From Phyto melanocephala (lineage: Eukaryota; Arthropoda; Insecta; Diptera; Rhinophoridae): DNA of 64,000 bases. This document shows, in pieces, positions 34,763-47,170 of the stretch; the stretch's first letter is position 1; each line of letters starts with the position of its first letter. The stretch lies in contig OW799236.1 in the NCBI GenBank assembly GCA_941918925.1, positions 84,160,213 to 84,224,212 on the forward strand, in the 5' to 3' direction. A model generated the notes under the pieces. The model ran no database searches and was not told the origin of the DNA. It saw nothing but the letters and a program-made list of their open reading frames with translations. The position numbers and the translations under genes are program-made.

Positions 34763-36654
34763 AAAACAAGTAAGAGGACTATATTCGGCTGTGCCGAATC
34801 TTTTATACCCACCACCAGTTTTCCGTTCTTTTGTAGCTAGGGTTTTTTTTCAAATTGAATTTTTTCCCAAAATGTTTGTTTCCTGGAAATGCGAGAATTA
34901 TTTTTTAATATCCCGGGATCCCGCAGCAAAACAAATAAAAAGTAAATTTGTTTTTGATAAAAAAAAACTTATTAAAAAGCATAAAAGAGTTTATAATGTA
35001 AAAGAAACACTTCAAAACTATAAAAATTAATAAAGAAACTTGAATTTAAAATATAAATTGAGTAAAAATATTTTTTTATTGAAAAAAATATTATTCTCTA
35101 GATACGAGATCAAATACATATGAGCAAAAGAAAACAAAAATACAGGTACTTCAGCCATGAGATCAAAAATAAAACCATTAGAATTCAATTTCAATATAAA
35201 CATCTGCTTTCGAATCGTAGCCACCTTTTTTATTTCCCGGGATACCGAAAAATAATCTAAGGAAATCGGGAAGATTAAATAACTCAAATTCCCGGGAAAT
35301 AACCCAATTTATAGCACAAAATGTATTTGTTTGTTATTAACAGTAATCGCTATGCAATAATCTATTTATATTAAAATATGTATCACTTTTTTTGTATAAC
35401 TTCGATATGCTAGTAAAATGTTTTCGTTAATTTAGTCTTTCAATGAAAGTGGCCGTTAAAGTAGGCATGTTGAAGTTATTTCTACTAACGAATGCAAATT
35501 TGATGTTTCACTATAGCCTTTTATTATTCCAAAATCTTTATTCATAGAGAAATTATATAAATTTGAGATAAACCGTTATATGGGAGGTAGGCGTTAAAGA
35601 GGGCGTGTCACCTAAATTTTCCGGCATAACAATAACATTGACTAGAAGGATATATGTAGCAAATTTCATCATGATTCCTCCAATTTTGTCGGTTTTATGA
35701 ACTTTTAAATTTCATTAACAGTAGATAACGTGAAAAGTGGTCGTAATAGTAGGCGTGTCGAAGTTATTGTAGTCCTTCAATGAAAATGGACGTTAAAGTA
35801 GGCGTTTTGAAGTTGTTTCTACTAATGAATGCAACTTAGATGTTTCAATATAGTCCTTTAATATTCCAAAATCTTTATTAATAGAGAAATTATATGAATT
35901 TTACGTAAAACGTTATATGGGAGGTGGGCGCAAAAGTGGGCGTGGCACATTAATTTTCTGGCACAGTAATGACATTGACTAGAAGGATATCTGTAGCAAA
36001 TTCCATCATCGTAGCTCTAATTTTGTCGGTTTATGAGCTTTTAAATTTCATTAACAGTAGATAACGTGAAAAGTGGGCGTGTCGAAATTATTTTTAATAA
36101 TGAATCAACTTAGATGTTTCAATATAAACCTTTATTATTCTAAAATCTTTATTCGTAGAGAAATTATATGAATTTTAGGTAAGACGTTATATGGGAGGTG
36201 GTCGTAAAAGTGGGCGTGTTTATTTTATTTTTTTATTTTCCGTTAGAACTAAGCATTTGACCAAAAAGCCATATGTGCAAAATTTCAGAGTCGTACATCC
36301 AATTTTGTTGCTTTTACTACGTTTTTGTTTTTAAATATACCGAAAAATACACTGGGCGGTATAAATTTTCGTACATTTTGATCTATAACTATCATTTAGC
36401 CCATTTTCAATACCCAACAAACCTTGTTTATAAGAAAGATTCTGGCAAAATTTGAGCACCGTAGCTTTTTCGGTGCGACCTCTATCGTGCTTTCAACAGA
36501 CGGACAGACGGACGGACATAGCTAGATCGTCATCAAATCAAACCCTGATTCAGAATATATACTTTATGGGGTCTAAAATGGATATTTCGATGTGTTACAA
36601 ACGGAATGACAAAATGAATATACCCCCACCATTTTTTTGTGACGGGTATAAAAA
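34763..36654 (+). mobile_element. type A hairpin repeat, expanded, with a hAT-like insertion
   Basis: It starts AAAACAAGTAAGAGG with the perfect hairpin ATTCGGCTGTGCCGAAT and ends GGGTATAAAAA at 36654. About three tandem copies of a roughly 310-bp internal unit begin near 35450, 35760 and 36060. Each has AACGTTATATGGGAGGTGGG and GTCGGTTTATGAGC-type text. The extra units and the 470-bp insertion at 34838-35307 make it longer than the copy at 30252. Confidence 0.85.
34838..35307. mobile_element. hAT-like non-autonomous element with imperfect 8-bp target duplication
   Basis: It interrupts the type A repeat. It is flanked by TTTGTAGC (34830-34837) and TTTATAGC (35308-35315), an 8-bp duplication with one change. 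The ends are TAGGGTT on the left and AACCCAA on the right. TCCCGGGA words (34911-34920, 35237-35243, 35290-35297) recur near both ends. No transposase frame was found. Confidence 0.75.
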
Positions 36655-38111
36655 TATAATAATATACAAAATTTTAAAATTTATTAAAAAAATTTGACAA
36701 ACTTGCTTTAAAAGAATTTTTTATGTATTTTCTTTTAAAAGTTTTAAAGACTTGTCTTTCTGTAAAATTTTCCATAAATCCTTAATAAATTTTTGTTCTT
36801 GTAATTTTTAAAAATATGTTTTTTTAATTTTTTTTTAAAACTTAGGGTTTCTGCAAAGTTTTCTATAAATTTCTTATATTTCATATATTACAGTTTTTAG
36901 AGAAAATTCCCTTTGCATTCTTTGCAAAAATACATGTATGTTAATTTATTTCTATAATTCTTTTTATGATTTTTTTTTATAATTATTACTTAAGTATATG
37001 TACTCTTCTGCTGTAAGTAAAGTTATTTTGAATAACTTTCAAAAAAACACCGGTTGGTTCATCTGGAATATTTGTTGTTGTTTGCAAATGTTTTGTTTTT
37101 GCCATGGGGTATGCTATACAAAACTGGTGTTTTTACTTAAACTTCTGCTGTAATTGTATTAGTACAAATACTCATGCGCATTATCAAATTCCTTTTATAG
37201 CAGTTATTTCAATCTAGTTGACAGCTGCCCTGGTGGCATCAACCCCTAAAAATTTAATAAATAAAAAAATTCAAAACTGTTACAAGCAGACTTTTACAAA
37301 AAAAAGAGAAGAAGAAGTGTTAAAGATTTTGTTAAACTACGTCATCATAAATTTCTTTTTTAATTCGTAAAAATATTTTTCTATTAACATCCCTTGTCTG
37401 GATTTGTAATGGTTTAGTGCAGTGATTTCTTGTTTCTTATGCTCCCTCGGACATTGACTTGTCCGCATCTGCTCTAGCTGCTGCTTATTAACAATTCAAT
37501 AAAACTGAATACACAAGACGCAAACAACAACAGCCAAATCAAGAAAATAATAAAAATAATTGAAGCAAACAAAAATAACAACAATTAAAAGTATGTACAA
37601 TCACTCTTATAAGTAATTTCTTTTCTTGCTTGCGGTACCTGGAGTTTGATTTTTTTTCTTGTTTCTTCTCTTTCACTTTTTTCTCTGAAACTGTGGTGGA
37701 TATCTTTCGATCGAAACTACAACAACAATATTTTATTCATAAGAATTTGTTGGAAAAAACTGGGTAATGCAACCGCAATTGTTATTCATGTTGGAACAAG
37801 AAGTAAAATCTTTTGTTTTCATTAGGACTTTTATTCGTTTTGTAAACACAAAAGGAATTTGGCATGTGCAAGAATTTTAACAGACACGTGTATGAGTATG
37901 TTTCTAATAATAAATGATTTGTTATATAACAGCTGAGAATAATATTTTAGGTATTTTTAGAGATGCAATATAGTGTTTGATATTATACTATGGACTATGA
38001 CTTCAATACTGATTAAATAGTTTTCTTTGGTGTAGTTCTTGCAACAAAAGTCAATGTCTTCCAGTTAAGCCTAGATTTTATTTAAAAATTAAAATTTTAA
38101 AAATATATTTA
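36655..38111. other. unique-looking intergenic DNA, no gene seen
   Basis: No open frame or repeat was recognised. The stretch 37000-37900 has mixed composition and a CAGCTG E-box near 37220; regulatory function is possible but unproven. Confidence 0.5.
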
Positions 38112-38380
38112 AATAATATTTATTTGGTTGTTGGGTTTAAGCTGGTTTATATGCATTTCACTGGTGCTTATGACAGACAGATCATCAGAAAACCTTTTAC
38201 CCAAATTCTTGAAAAAATTTTAAATGTTATAAGTTATATTTTTAAATTCTCATTAACAAAATGAGAATTCAAAAATAAAACAAAAAACTTTAAAAAACTA
38301 TTTCAAAAACCCAACCAACAATTTTTTTCAATTTTAATTTCTTTTATTTTTCTAAGCCCAACAACCAAATAAATATTATT
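38112..38380. repeat. foldback structure with 28-bp ends and a central hairpin
   Basis: The sequence at 38112-38139 is the reverse complement of 38353-38380 with one mismatch, including TTTGGTTGTTGGG. The centre has ATTCTCATT (38246-38254) facing AATGAGAAT (38260-38268). The parts between pair poorly. It could be an old foldback MITE. Confidence 0.75.
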
Positions 38381-39293
38381 GAAAAATTATGGGATCAAAT
38401 TCCGAATAATCTAGTAAAATAATATATTTAAATTTTTTTCTTTTAAAACGCTAAATGAAGGCTTATAATTAAACCTGACCGCTTCGTCTAATTTAGAATT
38501 TTTTGTGAAAGATATATTTTGTTCAGGTTAAATTTTGATTTTGATTTTTTGGCAAATTGAGACCTTCGGAAAAATTAATGTTTTCAGTAGACTTGTAATT
38601 GCAAAAACAGATACATTAATCGTAAATATTTTTTTAATTATTAAAGAATTAATACTTTACATATTTTTTTTTTAATTTAAAAGTGAACTTAAGCCGAAAT
38701 TAGATTCATAAATACTGTCTTAAAAATAACATGAATTTTAAATATATTAATTGCCAATTTAATAATTTAGAAAAACAAATAATTTTTTGGTATAAAGTAC
38801 GTACTATTTATAGGTTCCAGTTTGTAGTTGATCTTTTAAGTTTACTACACAGGTCAACAACAAAAAAGGGCTTTAATAACCACTATATATAGGGTGGTTA
38901 AATTTTAAGAGCCGATGTTGATTTAATTAAAACACAAATTATTTAAGACTTGATACATTATGGCTACCTAAATACAAAAATGGTTAAATTTTTCAATTCT
39001 ATGGGTAACTTTTTTAAACATTTTTAAGTAAAACTAAAGATTTTTTAATTTTTTCTCCACATCCCTAAAAGAACAGTGACGGTCATTTGACCGGTTATAT
39101 GACTGGTATTAGTGACTGATATATCGGTTAAAGTTTCTATTAGTTTCTTAAGGGCAATGTGAAAAAAATGACTGAAACTTTTGTGTACATGTGATTTTGC
39201 GTCTTTCTCTTACTTATTAGTTCTGTCGACTGCAAAACATATATCTGGACTACTTACACTACAGCTTTTTCTAATCAAATATAATGTAAGTAG
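38381..39293. other. A+T-rich spacer, no gene seen
   Basis: ATATAGGGTGGTTAAATTTT at about 38887-38906 resembles a transposon end but no partner was found. GGTCATTTGACC at 39081-39092 is a perfect 12-bp palindrome. Confidence 0.5.
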
Positions 39294-39365
39294 TAGTCAC
39301 ACTTAACGTATATATCGGTCAAAGCTAACTAGTCACACTTAACGTATATATCGGTCAAAGCTAAC
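39294..39365. repeat. 36-bp tandem duplication
   Basis: TAGTCACACTTAACGTATAT, then ATCGGTCAAAGCTAAC, occurs twice in a row without a mismatch, so the duplication is recent. Confidence 0.95.
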
Positions 39366-41074
39366 TCGTACAATAAAACAACTTTATTATCTTTTATATT
39401 ATTTATTATTATATTTTTTATTACATCACTTTTTTTATCACAATATTTCATGTTAATTTCACTGCTTCCTGCAGGGGCTCATTTTAATCCATGGTATTAG
39501 CGTCATTGGTATTATGGCTGGAATTACTAAAAGTAGAAATTATGAAAATATGCAAAGACATATACATATTTATGTTTGGCCGCTACCTTTCGTACTTACC
39601 TTTTATTTCTCGAGTATTTTATAAAAAAGCTGGTCGAAAGAACTGCAAATTATTTAATAAAAATTACGTTTTTTAACACTGAATTAAAAATTTTACACAA
39701 TAATTTTACAAAATTTTTTTTAAACGTCAACATACATTATTTTTCTTACTCTTGCATACGCATTATTTTTCCTGTAGCAGGAATTATGTATTATGAACAA
39801 AATATGTCTTTTACTTGAAAATATAAATATTTTTTTTTGTTTTCCAAAAATCATGAAAAATCGAAAACGGCAAAAAGTGTTCACATTTATTGCTTTATCG
39901 TAAAGCCCCATGTAATAGCAACAAAATGAGATAATGATCATAAAAATCGATTGATTTTTTTTTTCGAATTTATAATAAAGTGAATAATAAAGTGAATTCG
40001 TTCTTTTTCACAAAAAAAAATTTTTTTTTTTTGTTGATATACATAAAATTGAGTAGTTAATGTTCAAACAAAAAAATTGCTATTTTCACGAAAAAATATG
40101 TTTTTTGCATAAATCTTTTATTATAACTCCTAAATTACTGGTCCGATTGAAATGCAGTTTATAAACGGATTGAAGGCTATGCAAATCTAAATTTTTCTAA
40201 GTTTATTTTAATAATATCGGACTTACCTTTTTTGAGTTATCATTATTTGTAAATGTAAATGTAATTAAATATAAAGAAGTGTCCAAAAAAAATCTTTAAT
40301 CTTACTTAAAAATTTTCTTAAAAGAACCTCCCCATAGAATTAAAAATTTGGTCCATATTTGTACTACAATACATCAAAATTGCATAGTGGTTTTTGAAGC
40401 CTTTAAAATTTGTTCAATTTTGTTGCCTTGTGTTATATTATAAACCTGATATTAGAGACTTTTTATTTAAGTTGAGCTAAAAATTGATGTTGGGAAGGAA
40501 GCAAATATTTTATGGTTCTCTTTGAAAGCTACAATTTAGGACTATAAATTCATTTTTAGATTTAAGGGATATAGGAAAACTAAGAGGTAAAGATGATAGC
40601 GAAAGACAAAAAAAGTACACCAGCCGAGTAGAATGCATTTTCGAAACCAGCTACGTTTTCATCATCAGCACTCTTTAATCGGAATGTCCAAGTGTTGAAT
40701 GCAAATATTATCTATAGAACTTACAAGTTTATATGAAATTGATTCTGTTAATCAAACATATCATACTTATTCATATTTACATATAAAGTGAGTGAGAACG
40801 AAATTTACCACAACTTAAGCTTTTCTTCACATTTTGTTATTCTTTTTATTTATCACAATTTTATTGTTTCTTTTAACCATCAGTCTGATGGTAATTAAAG
40901 CATGGTTGTTGTATTCACAACATTTCTCTTTATACCAATCATAATTGTTTTTGCCTAGTCAGTTATTCAACAGAATGTTGGTACTGACCGGTCCATATGT
41001 TCGTTGCACCTTTTTTTTTGTAATATTAAATATTTTTTTTTTCAATTTATATTAATAATACCTGGTAATAATTA
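39366..41074. other. A+T-rich intergenic DNA, no gene seen
   Basis: Frames at 39491-39941 are short and A+T-driven. Text such as AACTCCTAAATTACTGGTCC near 40124 is of the kind seen in fly MITEs but no ends were located. Confidence 0.5.
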
Positions 41075-41950
41075 ATGGAGAAATTCACATTTGAACAAAG
41101 AACCAGAATAATAGAATTTCGTTATTAAAATCAATAATCAATTATTTTAAAGCAAAAAGTATATTGCCGACATTTAAATGTCAGAATTTTGAGTTTTGAA
41201 CTAATGATTCGCTGCTTAGTTCATTGTCACCGCCAATATGGCATCATAACAGGATTGCCTCAAACCGGTAGACAACGTTTAATTCGCACTACGGAATATA
41301 TTGAATGTGTAGAGCAAAGTATTAACGAAACACCAGAAACATATACCAGATGGCGTTTTGTTCAGCTTGAAATGACTTGTAGATTTGTATGGCACGTTTA
41401 AAAAAATTTACTTTTATGCAATTGGTGCAAAAGCTAAAACCAATAGATCAACTTCTAAAATTTGCAGTTAAATTTAAACAGTAGGCCAGAGTCAAAATAA
41501 GCATTGAATAACTTTGTTAATAATCAGAACTATAGCTTTAGGTGTTCAAGAGCCATTTAACAATGCCAATTGCACTCCATTAGGTGTACAGTATGGTGTA
41601 ACATTACATCTGAAAATATCATTTGGCCTTACTTCTTTTAATATAAAGATTAAGTGCTGTAACCGTAAATGGAAAGCGTTATCGGTTTGTGTTTAAAAAA
41701 ATTTTACGTACTGTTTTTGAAAAGAGAGCTTAGTTGTGATTTTAGCAGAACTGTCCACATTGTTCAAAAAATAGTAGCACTTCTTAGTAAAATTTTTGGA
41801 GATCGAATAATTTCCAGGAGTTTGACAATTAATTGGCCAACGCGTTTGCCGGATTTGTCAGCCCCCAACTCAAGGTTAAAATTTTTGTTGAAGTCCGAGT
41901 GCTACAGTCACAAAATTTTGATATACATATGTTATGGAAAGTGCTCTAAA
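41075..41950 (+). pseudogene. mariner-like transposase pseudogene, badly decayed
   Basis: It begins MEKFTFEQRTRIIEF at 41075. TTEYIECVEQSINETPE matches the second DNA-binding segment, and GDRIISRS, INWPTRLPDLSAPN matches the last catalytic block, with the region after it degraded. Stops follow the first 17 codons and recur. The first and second catalytic Asp blocks are not readable; about half the expected catalytic domain is lost. Confidence 0.75.
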
Positions 41951-42141
41951 ACAAACCCATCATGACAAAAGTCATTAAAGTGACATTATTTTGTAAAAAA
42001 AAAAAATCCATTTTGTATATTTTGTAATCTGCAAAAAACAACAAATATATTTATATTAAAGTAAAAGTTATTAACATCCTGTGAAATGAACTCAAGTTGA
42101 TAAAAAAAAATCATTTAGAGGAAGTGGTCGTATTATTTCCC
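41951..42141. other. A+T-rich spacer, no gene seen
   Basis: Downstream flank of the mariner remnant. Nothing was recognised. Confidence 0.6.
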
Positions 42142-42460
42142 TTTTTATACCCTTCACCTGTGGTGCACAAGGGTATATATAGCTTTGTCATTCCGTTTGT
42201 AATTTCTACAATTTTCATTTCCAATTTTTAAAAAATTTTTTTTAATTTTTTTTTTACATTTTTTTGTAATTTTTTTATTATTATTTTTTTTTTTTTTTGT
42301 AATTTTTTTTTTTTTTTTTTTTTTGTATGTTTTTTACATGTACATACATACGTATTTTATATGAGATGAATGGTGATACAAACAATTGTTATTGCATGAC
42401 TACACGTTGTGAAGGATATATAAGATTCGGCACGGCCGAATATAGCACTGTTACTTGTTT
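42142..42460 (-). mobile_element. internally deleted type B hairpin repeat
   Basis: Both ends are intact: TTTTTATACCCTTCACCTGT at 42142 and AAGATTCGGCACGGCCGAAT with GTTACTTGTT at 42460. The interior is cut from about 800 to about 320 bases, leaving mostly the T-rich part. Confidence 0.85.
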
Positions 42461-43774
42461 GTACTTCTTTAATTTTTATGGATCTAGAACTTAAAATGAG
42501 GGTTCATTAACCCATGTTTAGACGAAAAGTTATGTAATTGTATTTCTTATTATTTGCTAGTTTGTAATAAAACAGGTTATTTGTACTTAAGTACATTACA
42601 AAATAATTCTCTTAATGCATTATTTAAGACAAAAAATCAATCTTCAAATTTTTAAGTTGTGCTACTTTTGCCAACATTTTATCACAATAAAACAAAAATT
42701 TTAGATATCTAACACTTATCGTAACAATTTAACTTAAAATTGATTAAATAAAACTCACCCCATTTACCCTAAAAACTAATTCAAGGTTATAACACACACA
42801 TGTCAACATTATGCAATAAGTGAGAAACACAATCACTTTTACACAAACATTTTTATTTAATACAACAACATGATGGTTGCAAATTTTGTCATGTCATTTA
42901 TATTTGTAATATAAAAATTCAAAACATTTCTACGTGTTAATTTCTCGTGCACATTTTTGCAGGCATTAAATGCCTTGACAAAATAGTTTTGTTGTTATGA
43001 GACACCTTTATTTGAATATGCATTAAAATGATTCTTTGTATATTATAAAAACGAACCTTGGGCTAATTGATAACATACATGTGTATTACAAAACAAATAT
43101 TTAAAAAAAAGTCGGTTTAGAACAAAATTAAATAAAAATTTTAAAAAATTCTATTCAAAATACTTTATGATTGACCCGTGATTATTATAAATTAACAAAA
43201 TATATATAAAGCACAATAATAAACAAAAATCCCCTATCGAATCAATTTTGGTTTTTTTTTGTCTAACTTTTTTTATTTTTATCAATTGACGACAATCAGT
43301 CTTATTGTTTTCTCTTTTTCTTTTTAATTTCCCACATTACGCTTCTTCTCCATACAAAACATTTAGATTCCTTAACAAAATGTTTAGACTTTTATATGAA
43401 TAATAAATATATATTTATGAAATTGTATGTAATACTTATATTTAAATGCAGTTGTATGCGTATCAGTTTGTATCAACCACTTAAAGTCCACCTTAAAACC
43501 CAACCAGGTGTTGTTTTCAATTTGGGTTTCTGCAGGCATACCATCTCAATGTATGTTTGGATCTGCAAATGTATTGGTGTACAAGTAGATGTTTGTTTTA
43601 CGTATGCATGCATTTTAAACCCCAACCAAACCTTTTTCTAGCTTTTTGCGTCTTTGCTTTTGTAGCTTCTTTAATATTTATTGTTGTACTTTCGAATCAA
43701 ATTATGCTGGAGATTTAAATGAACTAAATCGTTTTAGTACACTATAGCAGTCAACCATTAAACTTTACATCGAA
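42461..43774. other. unique-looking intergenic DNA, no gene seen
   Basis: The frame 43396-43641 lacks family resemblance. No repeat was identified. Confidence 0.55.
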
Positions 43775-44310
43775 TTTTATAGGTTTGTCATTCCTTGTAA
43801 AATTTCTACAATTTCCATTCCGACCCCATAAAGTATATATTTTCTAAAAGCTTATGAATAGGGGAATCAATTAAGCATTGTTCGTCTGTCAATCTGTCCG
43901 TGTGTATGTTGAAATCAACTTTTTGAAGCCCCCAGACATATCCAAGACCAGTATAAGGTACCAAAATATCAGAAATATTAGGGAGCAGATCGGCATCAGA
44001 AAAAAAATCAGAAAAATCGCTCTATAAAAATCTGAGATATGTTGAAAAAACCTAGACCACATCGTCTTGTTATACTAATACAAACTGGATGAACGTAGGT
44101 TCAAATCACAGTTAAGACAAAAACATTTTTTTTTAATTTTTTTAAATTATTTTTTTTATTTTTTATGTTTTATATATATATATATACATACATAAACTCA
44201 ATTTATAATTTTACAATGAGATGGTTTAAAGCGGATAAAGTCATTATAAATATAATAAAACATACATGTTCATATAAATGAAATGAATAAAGCGATCTTA
44301 CTAGTTTACA
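43775..44310 (-). repeat. type B hairpin repeat with eroded ends
   Basis: ATAGGTTTGTCATTCC, GACCCCATAAAGTATATA, GAATAGGGGAATCAATTAAG, GAAATCAACTTTTTGAAGCC and AGACAAAAACATTTTTTTTT follow the type B order. The hairpin end is reduced to CGATCTTACTAG. Confidence 0.75.
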
Positions 44311-44439
44311 TTAAATTATTTTTTCGAACCAACAAGAATGTTTTAATATTATTATTAATGGGAACTTTAATGCATAACACCAGTTTTTAAAGTACAATAA
44401 GAAAATATCGATGTGGTCCACTAATTAAAATTATCCCTC

Positions 44440-46472
44440 TCATTACCGCCTTAAGTGCCACAAATGGTTTGGTAATTGGTGGAACTAATGATGCTAGCGA
44501 ACATCACCTATTTATTGCTATTATCCACAAAATAATTACAGCCATTTGAGATCTCAGCAAACCTATGCAAAGTAAAAGATTAGACCTACGAAAGATAAAA
44601 CAGTCAACCATATCAACCCAGTGCTCTAAAATCACATACAAACTTAAAACTGCAAGACTTGTCTGTCACGAAAGATAGTTTTCTGAAGTCTACAAAATCC
44701 TTATCAGGTTTTTAAAAATAAAACTTAAAGAATGGATATCTGACGGCACACTGAACCTAGTAACAGAAAAAAAAATTTATCAAAGGCCATCAAATAGTTC
44801 TAGGATCCATATATCAAAACAGTATTCTTGCAAAAATTTGAACCGGCAAATAATATCTACGAAGGATAAAAATCGTAGAAATTGCACCATAGATCTATAA
44901 TCTAATCTATATCTAAATATAATATAGCCACTTAACGACTAATACACAAAACATCATCTGCTACTTAACCACTTTGAAGAACTGCTGACTGGAGTCTTAC
45001 AAAATCCAGGTACAAACAACTAGTACCTTAGACCAACTGCTTGAAACTGTCATAAAAGCTAGCAAGCTTCTCTTCTTATGTAACAAGCATAGCGAATGAA
45101 ATTATATCTTCATCCTTTGTCCAGACTTCCCGAAATTTGAAAAACATGTTACCATATTAAAGAGTACTACTTAAAGCCACAGGAAACGGTAATTTCACAC
45201 CTCAACTGCTTAAAATATCACCCGATATCAGCTCGCAATCACTATTCCCTATTATCCAGGAATTCTGGAAGTCTAAATACTTTCTCGCTTACACTAAATA
45301 ATGTTTATACCTATTAATGCCAAATAAGGAACACAGTTAACACAACACACATATCACCCTGCAGTGTGCTACGACAAGAATAAGCCGCATTTTTCTCAAA
45401 AGATCCTGCCTTGACTGCAAAAATAGCTTCACGATGATTGTCAAATATTCAATAGGATAGCACTTCTTGTATTTATCTAGTGCTAATTTATTTTGAGAAA
45501 ACCTTAAATACTCTTTCACTCGAAGCAATCATCGTTACGATTTAAAGGAATTTAAAAAAAAAATACCGCTAATTTTAAACCTTTACAGTAATGCTTGATA
45601 TCGAGTGCTATGTGAAAATTGAACTAGACGAAATAACTTTAGGCAGAAAATATATTAAATAAGGTAGTGTGGTGCCTTTGACACTATTATGCTAAATCCA
45701 GCATAAGCATAAGCTAGGGATGAGCATTAATTCATCCATGGCACATCAATTTCTTCTCCTAATATATAGTGTAACTTTCTTTGTGTATCTTACTCACCTT
45801 AAGATATAAATTGCAGACTAGACAAGACAAAATAGGCATTTGGCAATCTAGACTCCATATGGCGTTTCACCCAACTATCAACTAGCACAAAGCTTAATCT
45901 TAAAATATATATTAGTGTTTTGGGAATATCGAAGCTGACCGATAAAATTTTTAGTTTCGTTCAAATCCTTTCGATTTGGTTTCATAAATGCCAATCGAAA
46001 GATAGGGATCTTCATTGAGACAAGCGCCAATACAAGCATATTCTACGGGCTTTAGCACTGTTTCAAATTCACGACTAGTGATTTCCGACAATCCTAGTTG
46101 CACAGTCCTTTGCGATCTCCTGCATCGTCATTAAACTGAAGCCTCCCATAGCATTTACACTTAATATGTGCTTAACTGTAATAACAAATCTGCCACAATA
46201 TGAGTCTCCCTTACATCTTAGGTGTGATGCAGCACTTCGACTACCTTCACCCGACTCATAAGCTTAATCGACCTCTTTCAGTTAGAGGTTTAGGATTCTC
46301 CTACATTCCATTAGCAAATATACTGGAGTCACTATCCATATTCCCATTGTGCACGAATCTACCATTACTCTTTAAGTTCGAAGTCCAGTATTCTCCTATA
46401 CCCCAGCCAGATGCGTTAATTATACCTAATAACATCACCAAGGCGTGGACTTTTCGCCTCCGAGAGGTCTAA
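44440..46472 (+). pseudogene. non-LTR retrotransposon, badly decayed, with reverse transcriptase remnant
   Basis: Frame-hopping translation gives QLLKISPDISSQ and IIQEFWKS near 45200-45290 (the ELLK...FW.SG.FP block upstream of motif 1). It also gives AFFSKDPALTAKIAS then DSTSCIYLVLIYFEKTLNTL near 45390-45530, which matches the AGFR..RSC.DQI...FIDFEKAFD block. The catalytic Asp of motif A appears changed (IDF to IYF). Near 46200-46470, ILGV..F..L and NNITKAWTFRLREV resemble the region after the polymerase core. An RTE-like origin is suggested by the AGFR/DFEKAFD text. Outer limits are uncertain, and decayed sequence may run on to about 47150. Confidence 0.55.
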
Positions 46473-47170
46473 GAATTTTTAATTCCAACATTAACGCTGA
46501 ACCTAATGACACCAACAATATTTTTTTGGCCTGAAAAAATTAAGATCATTAGTCTTTGTACACCACCTAATAAATTTCCATTCAAGCAATAATTTGTAGA
46601 CGAAAATGGCGTTGTATTGGACCCACACTAAGTAAATCACCAAACGATATTAACTGAATGTCCATCGATTTAAACCCACAGAACCAGAGACGTGTTGGTA
46701 GACCTGCACATAAATAAAGAGAGCAGATCGATTATGAAATGAGAACTTCAGGACATAAAATTAAATGGGCGATACAAATTTTGCTTTGTGGCATGCACAT
46801 GGTCCTTAAAATAATTACAGGAAATAACATACCCTGTAGCCAGAACGTAACAAACTTATCACCAGGACTGCGCTTAAAAGCAAATCTTATAGATTCGTTG
46901 AATATTGATTGACAATGAAACTTTCACGAGATTTCCACTATATTAGGGCCACAATATTATTATTCCTTAAAAACTTATCGGCGACAAAAGATTGATAATC
47001 GGTGGGCCAACGCTATATTGTAACTAAACTTTCACATTAGAATGAAAAAACATAATCGACCGCCAACATCAATTACACAATCCTAAATCGTTTCTAGCCA
47101 TCCCAGTATTAAACCGAAAATCTTCTGTCAGACCTACAATCAGATACTTATATATTTTGTAATAAAAATC

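Noticed and set aside
38887..38930. ATATAGGGTGGTTAAATTTT considered as a left end of a mariner-type element
   Set aside because: No matching inverted end or transposase block was found within several kilobases.
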